64,000 bases of DNA from Porphyrobacter sp. HT-58-2. GTDB lineage: Bacteria; Pseudomonadota; Alphaproteobacteria; Sphingomonadales; Sphingomonadaceae. Made by a program: the position numbers and the translations under genes. The notes under the pieces are model-generated. The model did not search any database and was not told the DNA's origin. It was given only the letters and a program-made list of their open reading frames with translations. Location of the stretch: positions 2,170,001 through 2,234,000 of the forward strand of contig NZ_CP022600.1 of the NCBI RefSeq assembly GCF_002952215.1, given 5' to 3'. This document shows positions 43,083-52,357 of the stretch, one piece after another. How positions within the stretch are numbered: position 1 is the first letter of the stretch; each line of letters opens with the position of its first letter.

Positions 43083-44357
43083 TCACCAGCGTTTCTCGAA
43101 CTTGTTGCGGAGGTAGATGGCAAGGCCGTTCATGACGAGCAGGAACACCAGCAGCACGATGATAGCCGCGCTGGTGCGCTCCACAAAGCCGCGATCGATC
43201 TCGTCGGACCACAGGAAGATCTGCATCGGCAGCACCGTGGCGGGCGAGGTAAAGCCGTCGGGCGGGGTGGCCACGAAGGCGCGCATCCCGATCAGCAGCA
43301 GCGGGGCGGTTTCGCCCAGCGCACGGGCCATGCCGATAATGGTGCCGGTCAGCATCCCCGGCAGCGCCAGCGGCAGGACATGGTGGAACACGACCTGCAC
43401 CGGCGAGGCGCCGATGGCGAGCGCACCGTCACGGATCGAGGGCGGCACCGCCTTGATCGCGTTTCGCCCGGAAATGACGATCACCGGCATGGTCATCAGC
43501 GCCAGCGTCATGCCCCCGATCAGCGGGGCGGAACGTAGGTTGGGGAACAGCCACAGGAACACCGACAGGCCCAGCAGGCCGAAGATGATCGACGGCACCG
43601 CCGCAAGATTGCTGATCGAAACCTCGATGATGTCGGTCCAGCGGTTCTTGGGGGCATATTCCTCAAGGTAGAGGGCCGAGAGCACGCCGATCGGGAAAGC
43701 CAGCACCAGCGTGACCAGCATCGTCAGCATCGAGCCCTTGAGCGCGGCCCAGATGCCTACCGCCTGCGGGCTGGTGGCGTCCGAACGGGCAAGGAAGCCC
43801 CAGTCCCAATTGTTCGCCAGCTTGCCTTCATCGGCAAGGCGCTGTGCCAGCGCGCGTGTTTCGGGCGGGCCATCACCGCGCAGCGCAGCGGCCATCGCCG
43901 AGGTTGCGGGCAGATCGAAGCTGGCCGTGCGCCCGAGCAGCGTGGGGTCATCAATGATCGCGGCGGCGACATCGCGCCAGGCATCAGGCGAAAGCTGCGC
44001 GGCACCCGCCTTGCCAAGCTGCATTTCCGCTTCGAGCTGCACGGCTTCGGCGAGGTTCTGCTTCTTGAGCCACAGCATCGCTTCGGGCGTATCGAGCTGG
44101 GCTGCATCGGCGCTGATCTGCGTTGCGGGAAGATTGATGCTCACCGTCATTTCGGCGCGCTGGAACCCGGCAATGCCGTTGATCGCCATATTGCCGAGCA
44201 GGAACACCAGCACCGCGACCGAGAAGACCACGGCAGACAGGCCCAGCAGGCGGAAATTGCGTTCGGCGCGGTAACGCTTGGCCAGCCGCTTTTCGAAGGC
44301 AGGCGTACGGGTCGGCCCGACATTCGGTGTGGTATCGGGGAGGGCTGCGGTGCTCAT
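43083..44357 (-). CDS. pstA: Phosphate ABC transporter permease PstA
   Basis: PstA (424 aa) is one of two inner-membrane channel subunits. The first helix ([20 protein letters not shown]) is followed by a long periplasmic region (about residues 65-190), the DUF3333 N-terminal extension of alphaproteobacterial PstA. The permease core has [20 protein letters not shown] and the coupling loop [20 protein letters not shown]. Its start overlaps the pstC stop by 4 bases. Confidence 0.92.
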   Translation of the reverse strand: MSTAALPDTTPNVGPTRTPAFEKRLAKRYRAERNFRLLGLSAVVFSVAVLVFLLGNMAINGIAGFQRAEMTVSINLPATQISADAAQLDTPEAMLWLKKQNLAEAVQLEAEMQLGKAGAAQLSPDAWRDVAAAIIDDPTLLGRTASFDLPATSAMAAALRGDGPPETRALAQRLADEGKLANNWDWGFLARSDATSPQAVGIWAALKGSMLTMLVTLVLAFPIGVLSALYLEEYAPKNRWTDIIEVSISNLAAVPSIIFGLLGLSVFLWLFPNLRSAPLIGGMTLALMTMPVIVISGRNAIKAVPPSIRDGALAIGASPVQVVFHHVLPLALPGMLTGTIIGMARALGETAPLLLIGMRAFVATPPDGFTSPATVLPMQIFLWSDEIDRGFVERTSAAIIVLLVFLLVMNGLAIYLRNKFEKRW

Positions 44358-45739
44358 TCGTAGGCCTCGCGGAAACGCTTGACGACGCGCAGGGCGATGA
44401 AGTTGAGCGCCAGCGTCACCATGAACAGCACAAAGCCCAGCGCAAAGGCGCTGAGTGTGGCGGGGTGATCGGTGCTCTGTTCGCCGGTCAGCAGCTTGAC
44501 GATCTGCACCGTCACGGTGGACATCGGCTCAAGCGGGTTGGCGGTCAGATTGGCGGCAGGCGATGCGGCCATCACCACGATCATCGTCTCGCCAATGGCG
44601 CGGCTGACCGCGAGCATGATCCCGGCGACGATGCCGGGCAGGGCAGCGGGGAACAGCACCTTGCGGATTGTCTCTGACTTGGTCGCACCCATTGCCAGGC
44701 TGCCGTCGCGCATCGCGCCGGGGACAGCGGCCATCGAATCGTCCGCCATCGATGACACGAAGGGAATGATCATCACTCCCATCACGATGCCAGCGGCCAG
44801 CGCGCTTTCAGTCGAGGCACTGGCGATGCCGAGGGAAACCGCCGCATTGCGGATCGCAGGGGCGATGGTGAGCGCGGCGAAATAGCCATAGACCACGGTC
44901 GGCACGCCGGCGAGAATCTCCAGCAGCGGCTTGATCCAGGTGCGCACGCGCGGGTCGGCATATTGGGTGAGATAGATCGCGCTCATCAGGCCGAGCGGAA
45001 TGGCAACGATCATGGCGATGATCGCGCCGATGAAGATCGTCCCCCAGAACAGCGGCACCGCCCCGTAACGGGTGGGATCGACGGCGTCCGGGCTGGCGGT
45101 GGTGTCCGGCCCCCATTTGGTGCCAAACAGGAAATCGACCGGCGAGACGATGCCGAAGAAGCGCACCGTTTCGAACACCAGGCTGGCGAAGATGCCGAAG
45201 GTCGTCAGGATCGCCACCAGCGAAGCGACCAGCAGCACCGCCATTACCGTGCGTTCGACCCGCGTTCGGGCGCCGAATTGCGGCTTCAGCCGAAGGAATG
45301 CGAGCGCGCCGCCTGCCAGCGCGATCAGCACCGTCACCATCACGCCGACCGAATTGTAATGGGCGATCGCTTCACGGAACGGAGCGATCAGCGCCTCGGC
45401 ATCGTCGTTGAATACGCCCGGTGCCTGCCCCAGCGCGACGGCGCGGGCCTCGCCGAGAAAGGCGTCACGTTCGAACGCCATCGCGGGCAGATCCTGCGCC
45501 GCCGGGGAGGCCAGCACGGCCTGCATCACCAGCTGCGGCGAAAGCACCGACCACACCACCACGAAGCCGAGCACCGGCAGCACGACCCACAGCGCGACAT
45601 ACCAGGCGTGATAGACCGGCCGCGATGCGGGCCGCTCAGCCGCATCGCCCGTCTGGAAACCCCACGCTTTTGCCCGGCCGGCCAGCCAGCCGACAAGGCC
45701 AAGGCCCAGCGCAATGAGGATCAACGTGATCGGCGACAT
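44354..45739 (-). CDS. pstC: Phosphate ABC transporter permease PstC
   Basis: PstC (461 aa) is the partner permease. It has an N-terminal membrane region and an extra periplasmic loop (about 70-125), then the binding-protein-dependent permease core with ILAGVPTVVYGYFAAL and the coupling loop ATKSETIRKVLFPAALPGIV. It begins about 100 bases downstream of a Pho box. No pstS gene lies upstream; phoR does. Confidence 0.92.
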   Translation of the reverse strand: MSPITLILIALGLGLVGWLAGRAKAWGFQTGDAAERPASRPVYHAWYVALWVVLPVLGFVVVWSVLSPQLVMQAVLASPAAQDLPAMAFERDAFLGEARAVALGQAPGVFNDDAEALIAPFREAIAHYNSVGVMVTVLIALAGGALAFLRLKPQFGARTRVERTVMAVLLVASLVAILTTFGIFASLVFETVRFFGIVSPVDFLFGTKWGPDTTASPDAVDPTRYGAVPLFWGTIFIGAIIAMIVAIPLGLMSAIYLTQYADPRVRTWIKPLLEILAGVPTVVYGYFAALTIAPAIRNAAVSLGIASASTESALAAGIVMGVMIIPFVSSMADDSMAAVPGAMRDGSLAMGATKSETIRKVLFPAALPGIVAGIMLAVSRAIGETMIVVMAASPAANLTANPLEPMSTVTVQIVKLLTGEQSTDHPATLSAFALGFVLFMVTLALNFIALRVVKRFREAYE

Positions 45740-45840
45740 CGATATGACCTGTGCTTCCTGCAGACAATGCGTTTGCGGTCAGGCCGCCAGCGGCCACGCA
45801 TTCCCGCAAACCCGCCATGGCGGGCCGATGTTGAATAAAT

Positions 45841-45858
45841 AAGACACTACTATGACAA
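45841..45858 (-). promoter_or_regulatory. Pho box upstream of pstC
   Basis: TTGTCATAGTAGTGTCTT on the minus strand fits two direct 7-mers with a 4-base spacer (CTGTCAT-N4-CTGTCAT), matching 11 of 14 repeat positions. It overlaps the last codons of phoR and lies about 100 bases before pstC, so PhoB would drive pstC-pstA-pstB-phoU and perhaps phoB. Confidence 0.55.
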
Positions 45859-47091
45859 TTGTTGGGTTTCTGACGGGTTCTGGTCGAATTCGGCAGCTTC
45901 GGGCGGGGGCGCTTCGGCTTCGGCCAGCGGAAACCGCACCACCACGCGTGTTCCCTTACCCAGCTCGCTGGTTATGTCGAGCCGTCCGCGATGGCGTTCC
46001 ACGATATGTTTGACGATCGCAAGCCCGAGCCCTGTCCCGCCCGAAGCGCGGCTGCGCCCGGGATCGGTGCGATAGAAGCGGCGGGTGAGATGCGGGATCT
46101 GTTCGGGTGCAATGCCTTCGCCCTGATCGGCCACGGTCACCCGGGCCAGATCGCCCTGCGCCAGATCCAGCGACACACTGACCGGCGTGTCGGGCGCGCC
46201 ATATTTGAGCGCATTGTCGACCAGATTGCGCACGACCTGTTCAAGCTGCTGGCGATCGCCGTGCACCACCGGCTGTGCGGCCAGATCGAACAGGAGGCGC
46301 TCGGCCCGTGCCGAACCGGCCGCATCACGCGCCGCGCGTTCGACCAGCGCGGCAAGATCGATCCGCTCGGTCGGCAGTTCGTGCTTTTCCGCTTCGACCC
46401 GCGACAGGCTCATCAGATCGCTTACCAATGATTGCATGCGCTTGGCTTCACGTTCGATGATTCCGAGGAACTTGGTGGCAGTGGGCGTGTCGAGCTGCGC
46501 ATCGCCTTCCTGCAAGGTTTCGACATAGCCGAGGATCGCAGCCAGCGGCGTGCGCAGTTCGTGGCTGGCATTGGCGACGAAATCGGTATGCGCGCGGCTG
46601 ATGTCGGCCTCGGCGGTCTGGTTGATGAATTCGAGCATCGCCAGCCGGTCATCGATCATCTGGCGATTGATCTGCCAGATATCTCCGCGCCGCACGAGCC
46701 CGCGCACGATCGCCTCGCGCTGGCCATTCTCGCCCAGCAGCGACACGGCTTCGGGTTGGCGCAAGGCAACGCGGGTGTCCTGTCCGATCACGTGCGGCCC
46801 CAGCATCCGGCGCGCGGCATGATTGGCCAGCGCAATGGTGTTGCGGTCCGTTATGACCAGCGGGATCGAGGAATTCTCGATCAGATCGCTGATCGATTCG
46901 AGGGTCAGTCGCTGCCTGGTCTTGGCCCGGGGCGGTTCCGGCGGACGCCCCGCCGCCACCAGCAGCGATCCGACCCACACGGTCAGCACCGCCACGGCAA
47001 TCACCACGTCCACGCCCAGCAACAGCAGCGCCACGAAGGTCACCGCCGCAAGGCTGACGCCGGCGATGGGAAAGTTCTGGCCGCTGCCCAT
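45850..47091 (-). CDS. phoR: Phosphate regulon sensor kinase PhoR
   Basis: PhoR (413 aa) is a membrane-bound kinase with an N-terminal helix pair (GVSLAAVTFVALLLLGVDVV), a PAS domain (IENSSIPLVITDRNTIALAN), HisKA with H177 in ASHELRTPLAAILGY, and an ATPase domain (LVDNALKYG, VADQGEGIAPEQI, GTGLGLAIVKHI). ATG 47091 (MGSGQNF) is chosen; the frame is open 9 codons further from a TTG. It precedes the pst genes on the same strand. Confidence 0.92.
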   Translation of the reverse strand: MGSGQNFPIAGVSLAAVTFVALLLLGVDVVIAVAVLTVWVGSLLVAAGRPPEPPRAKTRQRLTLESISDLIENSSIPLVITDRNTIALANHAARRMLGPHVIGQDTRVALRQPEAVSLLGENGQREAIVRGLVRRGDIWQINRQMIDDRLAMLEFINQTAEADISRAHTDFVANASHELRTPLAAILGYVETLQEGDAQLDTPTATKFLGIIEREAKRMQSLVSDLMSLSRVEAEKHELPTERIDLAALVERAARDAAGSARAERLLFDLAAQPVVHGDRQQLEQVVRNLVDNALKYGAPDTPVSVSLDLAQGDLARVTVADQGEGIAPEQIPHLTRRFYRTDPGRSRASGGTGLGLAIVKHIVERHRGRLDITSELGKGTRVVVRFPLAEAEAPPPEAAEFDQNPSETQQLS

Positions 47092-47209
47092 GGCCCAGCG
47101 CCTTACAGCCAAGCGCAAGGGCTGGAAAGAGGTGCAAGGCGCACGCCAACCGGAAATGAAAAAGGCGGCGAGGCCGAAGCCTGCCGCCTTGTTCCAGCCT
47201 CGTGAGAGG

Positions 47210-47284
47210 TGGTGACCCCTACGGGAATCGAACCCGTGTTTCAGCCGTGAAAGGGCCGCGTCCTAACCGCTAGACGAAGGGGCC
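47210..47284 (-). tRNA. tRNA-Glu (TTC)
   Basis: This 75-base tRNA has acceptor GGCCCCT pairing with AGGGGTC (one G-T), D arm CGTCTAGCGGTTAGGACG, anticodon loop CTTTCAC (anticodon TTC), T arm CGGGTTCGATTCCCG and encoded CCA. Confidence 0.97.
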
Positions 47285-47304
47285 GTCGCGATTGCGAGAG
47301 CGCG

Positions 47305-47333
47305 CCAATAGGGGGGTGTTTCAGGGTGGTCAA
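47305..47333 (-). promoter_or_regulatory. Putative promoter of tRNA-Glu
   Basis: On the minus strand TTGACC (47333-47328) and TATTGG (47310-47305) are separated by 17 bases, placing the transcription start about 15 bases before the tRNA. Confidence 0.55.
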
Positions 47334-47376
47334 CCCCCGTTTGCGCTGCCGCCGGGAAATTTTGTGCGCCGCGGCC

Positions 47377-49176
47377 TCAATCGGCGAAAGCTGCGTCTTC
47401 CAGTTGCAGTTCAGCCGTCGGGCGATTGCCCCAGTCATCAATCTTCGCGCGCCCTGCAAGGTGAAAGCGCCGCCCATTGCTGCGGTGCAGCAGGGTCTGG
47501 CCCAATTCGGTCTCTGCCGCGCGAAAGGCGATGGCCTTGAAGCTCTTCCCGTCATTGCCGCTTGCGATCAGGCGCACGTGATCCTTGCCAACGATATCGG
47601 CCTTCACAATCCGTACCGGGCCAACCGCAACCCGCGGCGCTGGCCAGCCCACGCCATAGGGGCCAGCGGCCTCCAGCGTTTCGACCAGATCGGGGGTCAG
47701 GCCTCCCGGTGCCAGCGCGAGATCGAGCAGCATCGCTGCGCCCGCCCGCGCGCGCTCGACATCGCGGGCCAGGCGTTCATCAAGAAAGCCTGCGAAATCA
47801 GCGAGCCGCGCCGGGTCGATCGTCAGCCCCGCGGCCATTGCGTGACCACCGCCTGCGACCAGCAGTCCCGCCTCGCGTGCGGCAATGATCGCGGCGCCCA
47901 GATCAACGCCGCTGATCGAACGTCCGGAGCCTTTGCCCTGCGATTCGTCCAGTGCGATCACGACTGCGGGCTTTCCGGTCTTTTCCTTGATGCGCCCGGC
48001 AACGATCCCGATCACGCCGGGGTGCCAGCCGTGGCCGGACAAGACCTGCACCGCCATGTTGTGCTGGCCCGCCAGCTGCGCCTCGGCCGCTTCCTGCACT
48101 TCCGCTTCGATCGCGCGGCGTTCGTCATTCAGCTGGGAAAGCTGCGCGGCGATGGCGCGGGCTTCTTCGGGGTCGTTCGTGGTCAGGAGGCGCACGCCCA
48201 GAGTCGATTCGCCGATCCGCCCGCCGGCATTGATGCGCGGGCCAAGCGCGAAGCCGAGATCGCTGCATTGCGGCGCGCGGGCGAGACGGCTTGCATCCAT
48301 CAGCGCCGCCATCCCGATCCGGTCGCGTCGGGCCAGCACTTTCAGCCCCTGCGCAACAAATGCACGGTTCAGGCCGTGCAGCGCGGCAACGTCGGCCACC
48401 GTGCCGAGCGCGACAAGATCGAGCAGGCCCATCAGGTCAGGCTCCGACCGTCCGCCCGCAAACCAGCCCCGGCCTCGCAATGTCCGCACCAGCGCAACGC
48501 CGAGTAGGAAGGCGACGCCGACCGCCGCGAGGTGGCCATGCGCCGCGCCCAGATCGCTTTCGTCGAGCCGGTTGGGATTGACCAGAGCGACAGCGGGCGG
48601 AAGCTCGGGCGCGCATTTGTGGTGATCGACCACGATGACATCCACCCCCGCATCGCGCGCCATGCCCAGCGCCTCGTGCGCCATCGCGCCGCAATCGACC
48701 GTGACGATCAGCTGCGATCCGGTCTCCGCCAGCCTGACCAGCGCCTCTCCGCTTGGGCCATAACCTTCCAGCAGGCGGTCGGGGATGTAGTAACCTGCCT
48801 CCAGCCCCAGCTGGCGCAGCAGTTCCACCAACAGCGCGGCACTGGTGGCCCCGTCCACATCATAGTCGCCATAGATCGTCACTCGCTCGCCGGTGGTGAC
48901 GGCATCGGCCAGACGCTCTGCGGCGGTGTCCATGTCGCGAAGGCACGAAGGGTCGGGCAGGAAGGCGCGCAAGGTTGGTTGGGCGTGGCGGGCAAGATCA
49001 TCCTCGGCCACGCCACGTGTCAGCAGCAACTGCTCAAGGATCGAATGGTCAAGGCCTTGGGCGGCATCGCCCAGTTCCATGTTCCCGCCGCGCCAGCGCC
49101 AGGCCTTGCCCGAAAGCGAGGTGGCAACGCCCAGCACGGGCGCAAAAGCAGGCGGGGGCAGGGGGCTGGCAGGCAT
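47377..49176 (-). CDS. recJ: Single-stranded-DNA-specific exonuclease RecJ
   Basis: RecJ (599 aa) is a 5'-3' exonuclease on single-stranded DNA in recombination and mismatch repair. The DHH phosphoesterase motifs are visible in order: YGDYDVDGATSAALLV, TVDCGAMAHEAL and VVDHHKCAPELPPAVALVNP. The DHHA1 domain has GHGWHPGVIGIVAGRIKEK and VAGGGHAMAAGLTI. ATG 49176 is the first Met with family-like sequence; the next gene starts 83 bases away on the other strand. Confidence 0.94.
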   Translation of the reverse strand: MPASPLPPPAFAPVLGVATSLSGKAWRWRGGNMELGDAAQGLDHSILEQLLLTRGVAEDDLARHAQPTLRAFLPDPSCLRDMDTAAERLADAVTTGERVTIYGDYDVDGATSAALLVELLRQLGLEAGYYIPDRLLEGYGPSGEALVRLAETGSQLIVTVDCGAMAHEALGMARDAGVDVIVVDHHKCAPELPPAVALVNPNRLDESDLGAAHGHLAAVGVAFLLGVALVRTLRGRGWFAGGRSEPDLMGLLDLVALGTVADVAALHGLNRAFVAQGLKVLARRDRIGMAALMDASRLARAPQCSDLGFALGPRINAGGRIGESTLGVRLLTTNDPEEARAIAAQLSQLNDERRAIEAEVQEAAEAQLAGQHNMAVQVLSGHGWHPGVIGIVAGRIKEKTGKPAVVIALDESQGKGSGRSISGVDLGAAIIAAREAGLLVAGGGHAMAAGLTIDPARLADFAGFLDERLARDVERARAGAAMLLDLALAPGGLTPDLVETLEAAGPYGVGWPAPRVAVGPVRIVKADIVGKDHVRLIASGNDGKSFKAIAFRAAETELGQTLLHRSNGRRFHLAGRAKIDDWGNRPTAELQLEDAAFAD

Positions 49177-49259
49177 GGCGCGCGTTCTAGCGCAAAGCGC
49201 GCGGTGCCGACAGGTGGGCGTGGTTGACAATCGACAGGTGCGCGGGGAAGCTTTCGCCA

Positions 49260-49757
49260 ATGGCCTCCGTCTCTTCCCCGCCTCGCGTGTTGATCATCTG
49301 GCACAGCCGCACCGGGGCCAGCGCCGCGATGGCGACGGCCGCTGCCGCAGGGGCCGGCGATGCCGGGTGGCTTGTCGCGGCGGCTGATGCTGCGCCCGAG
49401 ATGCTGCTGGGTGCAGATGGCTACATCTTCTGCTGCCCGGAAAACCTCGCCAGCATGAGCGGTCTGATGAAGGAGATGTTCGACCGCGCCTATTACCCTG
49501 TGCTCGGCCGGATCGAAGGGCGGCCCTATGCCACGATCATCGCTGCCGGTTCGGACGGGGAGGGTGCGCAGCGGCAGATTGACCGCATCGCCACCGGATG
49601 GCGGCTCAGGCGGGTGGCCGAGCCGCTGATCGTCAATTTCGCGGCGCAGACTGCCGAAGCCATTGCCGCGCCCAAGCAGGTACCCGCAGCGATGATTGCC
49701 CGGTGTCGTGAATTGGGCGCTGGCATGGCAGAGGGGCTGCGGCTCGGCGTGTTCTAG
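49260..49757 (+). CDS. Flavodoxin-like / NAD(P)H-dependent oxidoreductase
   Basis: This 165-residue protein has the FMN phosphate-binding loop IIWHSRTGASAAMATAAAAG at the N terminus and FCCPENLASMSGLMKEMFDR in the middle, the pattern of short flavodoxin-fold reductases. GRPYATIIAAGSDGEGA forms the second flavin contact. ATG 49260 (MASVSSPPRV) is taken; the frame is open upstream to 49224. The partner is unknown. Confidence 0.8.
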   Translation: MASVSSPPRVLIIWHSRTGASAAMATAAAAGAGDAGWLVAAADAAPEMLLGADGYIFCCPENLASMSGLMKEMFDRAYYPVLGRIEGRPYATIIAAGSDGEGAQRQIDRIATGWRLRRVAEPLIVNFAAQTAEAIAAPKQVPAAMIARCRELGAGMAEGLRLGVF

Positions 49758-49876
49758 AGATTGACCCATTTTGGAACAGCCAAGGCCTTTGGGGACTCGA
49801 CGATGGCTCGCAAACACGTCAATGATATCTTGGGAGTTTTGCTGAGCCCAGGCACGATATCAGGGGGGCCTGAACC

Positions 49877-50656
49877 ATTTCACAGTCGCAGCGCGCCGAT
49901 GCCGCAGAGCTGCATTTGCTGTTTGCACCCGGCAAGCGGCCTGATCGGCTCGCGATCGGGGCATTTGCGGCCAATCAGCACGTGGCGGGTATCAGCCATG
50001 ATCCCTTCCATGATGAAAAGCCGCACGCCGAAGCGGTCTGGCCTGGTCAGCAGCTTTGGGTCGAACTGCTGCGTGACGGATTGACCTTTGATCTCAGCGG
50101 CCTTGCTCCGGGCCCGGCGAGCGAATTTCCGGTGGTCGAGCATCGCTTCGATCTGCCAGCGCTGCCTACGGCTGAACGCTTCGAATCGATGGTGCTGCGG
50201 GTCGGGCCGCACCTTGCGGCAAGCGGAAACAGCCTGCCGGTGATGCGGGCGCTGTTTGCGCTCGCCGGAGACCTGACCCGCCACTTCGGCGATCTTGCCG
50301 CCGTTTGCTGGGGGCCGGCGCGCAGTGCAATCGGGCGACAGTTTTTTGAATCCGTCACTTCCGCATGGCTCGATGGTGGTCCCTTTCCCGCGCTTGGGCT
50401 TACCGCCTTTTCACAGGCCGATGATGGCGCGCTGCAAAGCGTGGGACTGACGTTCTGGACCGGGCAGGAACTGCGGATAGAGCCGCCCCTGTGCGGTGAT
50501 CGGGTGGCAGCGACGCGGCTTGGCATCCGTCTCGTCAATCATCTCGTCATCGCCGGAACACTGACGAATGATGAGCGGATCATCGCGCCGGATGGCACGC
50601 GGCTTGTCCTTCGGCCCTCGCGCAATCGCGCCCTTGTCAGCGTGTGGCGGGAATAG
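49877..50656 (+). CDS. Unknown protein upstream of the AHH nuclease (start uncertain)
   Basis: This protein of about 246-259 residues reads HLLFAPGKRPDRLAIGAFAA near its N terminus and LRVGPHLAASGNSLPVMRAL in the middle. I do not recognise the family with confidence. No ATG or GTG fits: TTG 49916 is possible, and so is ATT 49877, which has GGGGGG about 8 bases before it and keeps the coding-like SQSQRADAAELH. An upstream ATG at 49803 (MARKHVNDILG) is in another frame and would join only with one extra base. It abuts the AHH gene (TAGATG). Confidence 0.6.
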   Translation: MSQSQRADAAELHLLFAPGKRPDRLAIGAFAANQHVAGISHDPFHDEKPHAEAVWPGQQLWVELLRDGLTFDLSGLAPGPASEFPVVEHRFDLPALPTAERFESMVLRVGPHLAASGNSLPVMRALFALAGDLTRHFGDLAAVCWGPARSAIGRQFFESVTSAWLDGGPFPALGLTAFSQADDGALQSVGLTFWTGQELRIEPPLCGDRVAATRLGIRLVNHLVIAGTLTNDERIIAPDGTRLVLRPSRNRALVSVWRE

Positions 50657-51175
50657 ATGCAGGTTTGGGGTCGTCGCAATCGCATCACTGTCATCGCCTT
50701 CCGCTCGGTCAATGTGCCGGGTTCGCGGGCCTATGACCCCGGTCTGCAACGTCACCACCTGCTGCCCCGGCAATTGCTTTCCCAGCGATGCTTCGGCGCG
50801 ATGTTTGCCGATATCGGACGCGCGCGGGTAGGATTTGACGATTTCCGCCGCAACGGCCTGCTGCTGCCCGCAAACGAGGTCGCCAGCCTGCGCACCGGGA
50901 TGCCGCTCCACCGCGGGCCGCACCGGCGTTACAACGAGGTCGTGATCGCCCGCGTCGGCCAGATCGAGGCGCGCTGGTCGCTGCTGCGCCGTCATGACGA
51001 GGACGCAGCGCTGGCTGAGGCGCTGATGCGCCTGCATCTGCTGCAAGGTGCGCTGCGCCGCCAGTTGCTGGCGGAGCGTCGGCGGATCCTGCTCAACCGC
51101 AATGACCCGCTTGGCACCGGCTTCGACTTTACCGAGCTGGACGCGATGGCCGAGGCTTTGTGGTCAGCGCAGTAA
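50657..51175 (+). CDS. AHH-type HNH/Endo VII superfamily nuclease-like protein
   Basis: This 172-residue protein carries LQRHHLLPRQLLSQRCFGAM, NGLLLPANEVASLRTGMPLH and RGPHRRYNEVVIARVGQIEA. These are the His-rich metal finger and downstream elements of the AHH branch of HNH/Endo VII nucleases, with RHH in place of AHH. Such domains are known from polymorphic toxins and also occur as stand-alone proteins in sphingomonads. There is no signal peptide. It starts directly at the stop of the unknown gene, so the pair is coupled. Confidence 0.75.
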   Translation: MQVWGRRNRITVIAFRSVNVPGSRAYDPGLQRHHLLPRQLLSQRCFGAMFADIGRARVGFDDFRRNGLLLPANEVASLRTGMPLHRGPHRRYNEVVIARVGQIEARWSLLRRHDEDAALAEALMRLHLLQGALRRQLLAERRRILLNRNDPLGTGFDFTELDAMAEALWSAQ

Positions 51176-51182
51176 CGCGCGG

Positions 51183-52187
51183 TTACTCTGCTGCCTGCGC
51201 CATCGCGGCCCACGAGGCATAGCCCGAATTGCCCGCCAGCCGCGCCTTGGCCTCGTGATATTCACGCTCGAACCGGGCGACGAGGTCTTCGACCGTGCCG
51301 ACTTCCTTGATCGTGCCGATCCCCTGGCCCGAGCCCCAGATGTCCTTCCACGCCTTGGCCTTGGTGTTGCCGCCGCTGCCGAAGTTCATCTTGCTCGGAT
51401 CGCTTTCGGGCAGATCGTCGGGATCAAGCCCCGCTGCCTCGATCGAGGAGCGCAGGTAATTGCCATGCACCCCGGTGAACAGGTTGGTGTAGACGATCCC
51501 TTCCGACGAACCTTCGACGATGCCCTGCTTGTAGCCTTCGGTCGCGTTGGCTTCCTTGGTCGCGATGAAGGCGCTTCCGGCATAGGCGAAATCGGCGCGC
51601 AGGGCCTGCGCTGCAAGGATCGAGGCCCCGTGGCCGATCGAACCCGACAGCGCCACCAGCCCGTCGAACCATTCGCGGATTTCCTGCATCAGCGCAAAGG
51701 GCGAAAGCGCGCCTGCATGGCCGCCCGCACCCGCTGCGACCGGGATCAGGCCGGTTGCGCCCTTTTCGATCGCCTTCATGGCGAAGCGGTTGTTGATTAC
51801 ATCGTGCATCGTCACGCCGCCCCAGTTGCGCACGGCGGTGTAGATGTCCTCGCGCGCGCCCAATGAGGTGATGATCATCGGCACCTGCCACTTTGCGCAG
51901 GTCGCCATGTCGGCATCGACACGGTCGTTGGTCTTGTGGACGATCTGGTTGACCGCAAAGGGCGCCGCCGGGCGATCCGGATTGGCGCGGTTGTGCGCGG
52001 CCAGTTCTTCGGTGATCTGGTGGAGCCACTCGTCAAGCTGCGACTGCGGCCGCGCGTTCAGCGCCGGAAAGCTGCCGATGATCCCCGCCTTGCACTGCGC
52101 GATCACCAGTTCGGGGCCGGATACGATGAACAGCGGCGAGCCGATCAGCGGCAGGCGCAAACGATCGAACGGGGCGGGAAGGGGCAT
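51183..52187 (-). CDS. Nitronate monooxygenase-family flavin oxidoreductase
   Basis: This 334-residue FMN TIM-barrel enzyme has RLPLIGSPLFIVSGPELVIA at the N terminus, EKGATGLIPVAAGAGGHAG at the flavin phosphate site and YAGSAFIATKEANATEGYKQ. These match the NAD(P)H-dependent flavin oxidoreductase/nitronate monooxygenase family. ATG 52187 follows CAGGAGAAACCC. It converges with the AHH gene, 7 bases apart. Confidence 0.88.
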   Translation of the reverse strand: MPLPAPFDRLRLPLIGSPLFIVSGPELVIAQCKAGIIGSFPALNARPQSQLDEWLHQITEELAAHNRANPDRPAAPFAVNQIVHKTNDRVDADMATCAKWQVPMIITSLGAREDIYTAVRNWGGVTMHDVINNRFAMKAIEKGATGLIPVAAGAGGHAGALSPFALMQEIREWFDGLVALSGSIGHGASILAAQALRADFAYAGSAFIATKEANATEGYKQGIVEGSSEGIVYTNLFTGVHGNYLRSSIEAAGLDPDDLPESDPSKMNFGSGGNTKAKAWKDIWGSGQGIGTIKEVGTVEDLVARFEREYHEAKARLAGNSGYASWAAMAQAAE

Positions 52188-52279
52188 GGGTTTCTCCTGA
52201 AAACTGTGTTCTTAACCCGCGTCTCTAGCGCCGGTTCCTGATGTGCCAAGCGTGATTTTCGGCAGTGTGCAAACCCGCA

Positions 52280-52344
52280 CCGTTCGTGTCGAGCGCAGTC
52301 GAGACACCTGCGTCGAAGCCTCTCGACTTCGCTCGAGGCGAACT
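52280..52344. repeat. REP-like inverted repeat after the amidohydrolase gene
   Basis: The left arm CGTTCGTGTCGAGCGCAGTC and right arm CCTCTCGACTTCGCTCGAGG repeat the element at 13532 with a shorter loop. It lies 14 bases past the 3' end of the amidohydrolase. Confidence 0.8.
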
Positions 52345-52357
52345 GAACCAGGAAGTT

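Noticed and set aside
49803..49880. ATG 49803 (MARKHVNDILG) as the true start of the unknown gene
   Set aside because: It is in a different frame and its third-position GC is about 50%, well below neighbouring genes; kept only as a possible frameshift.
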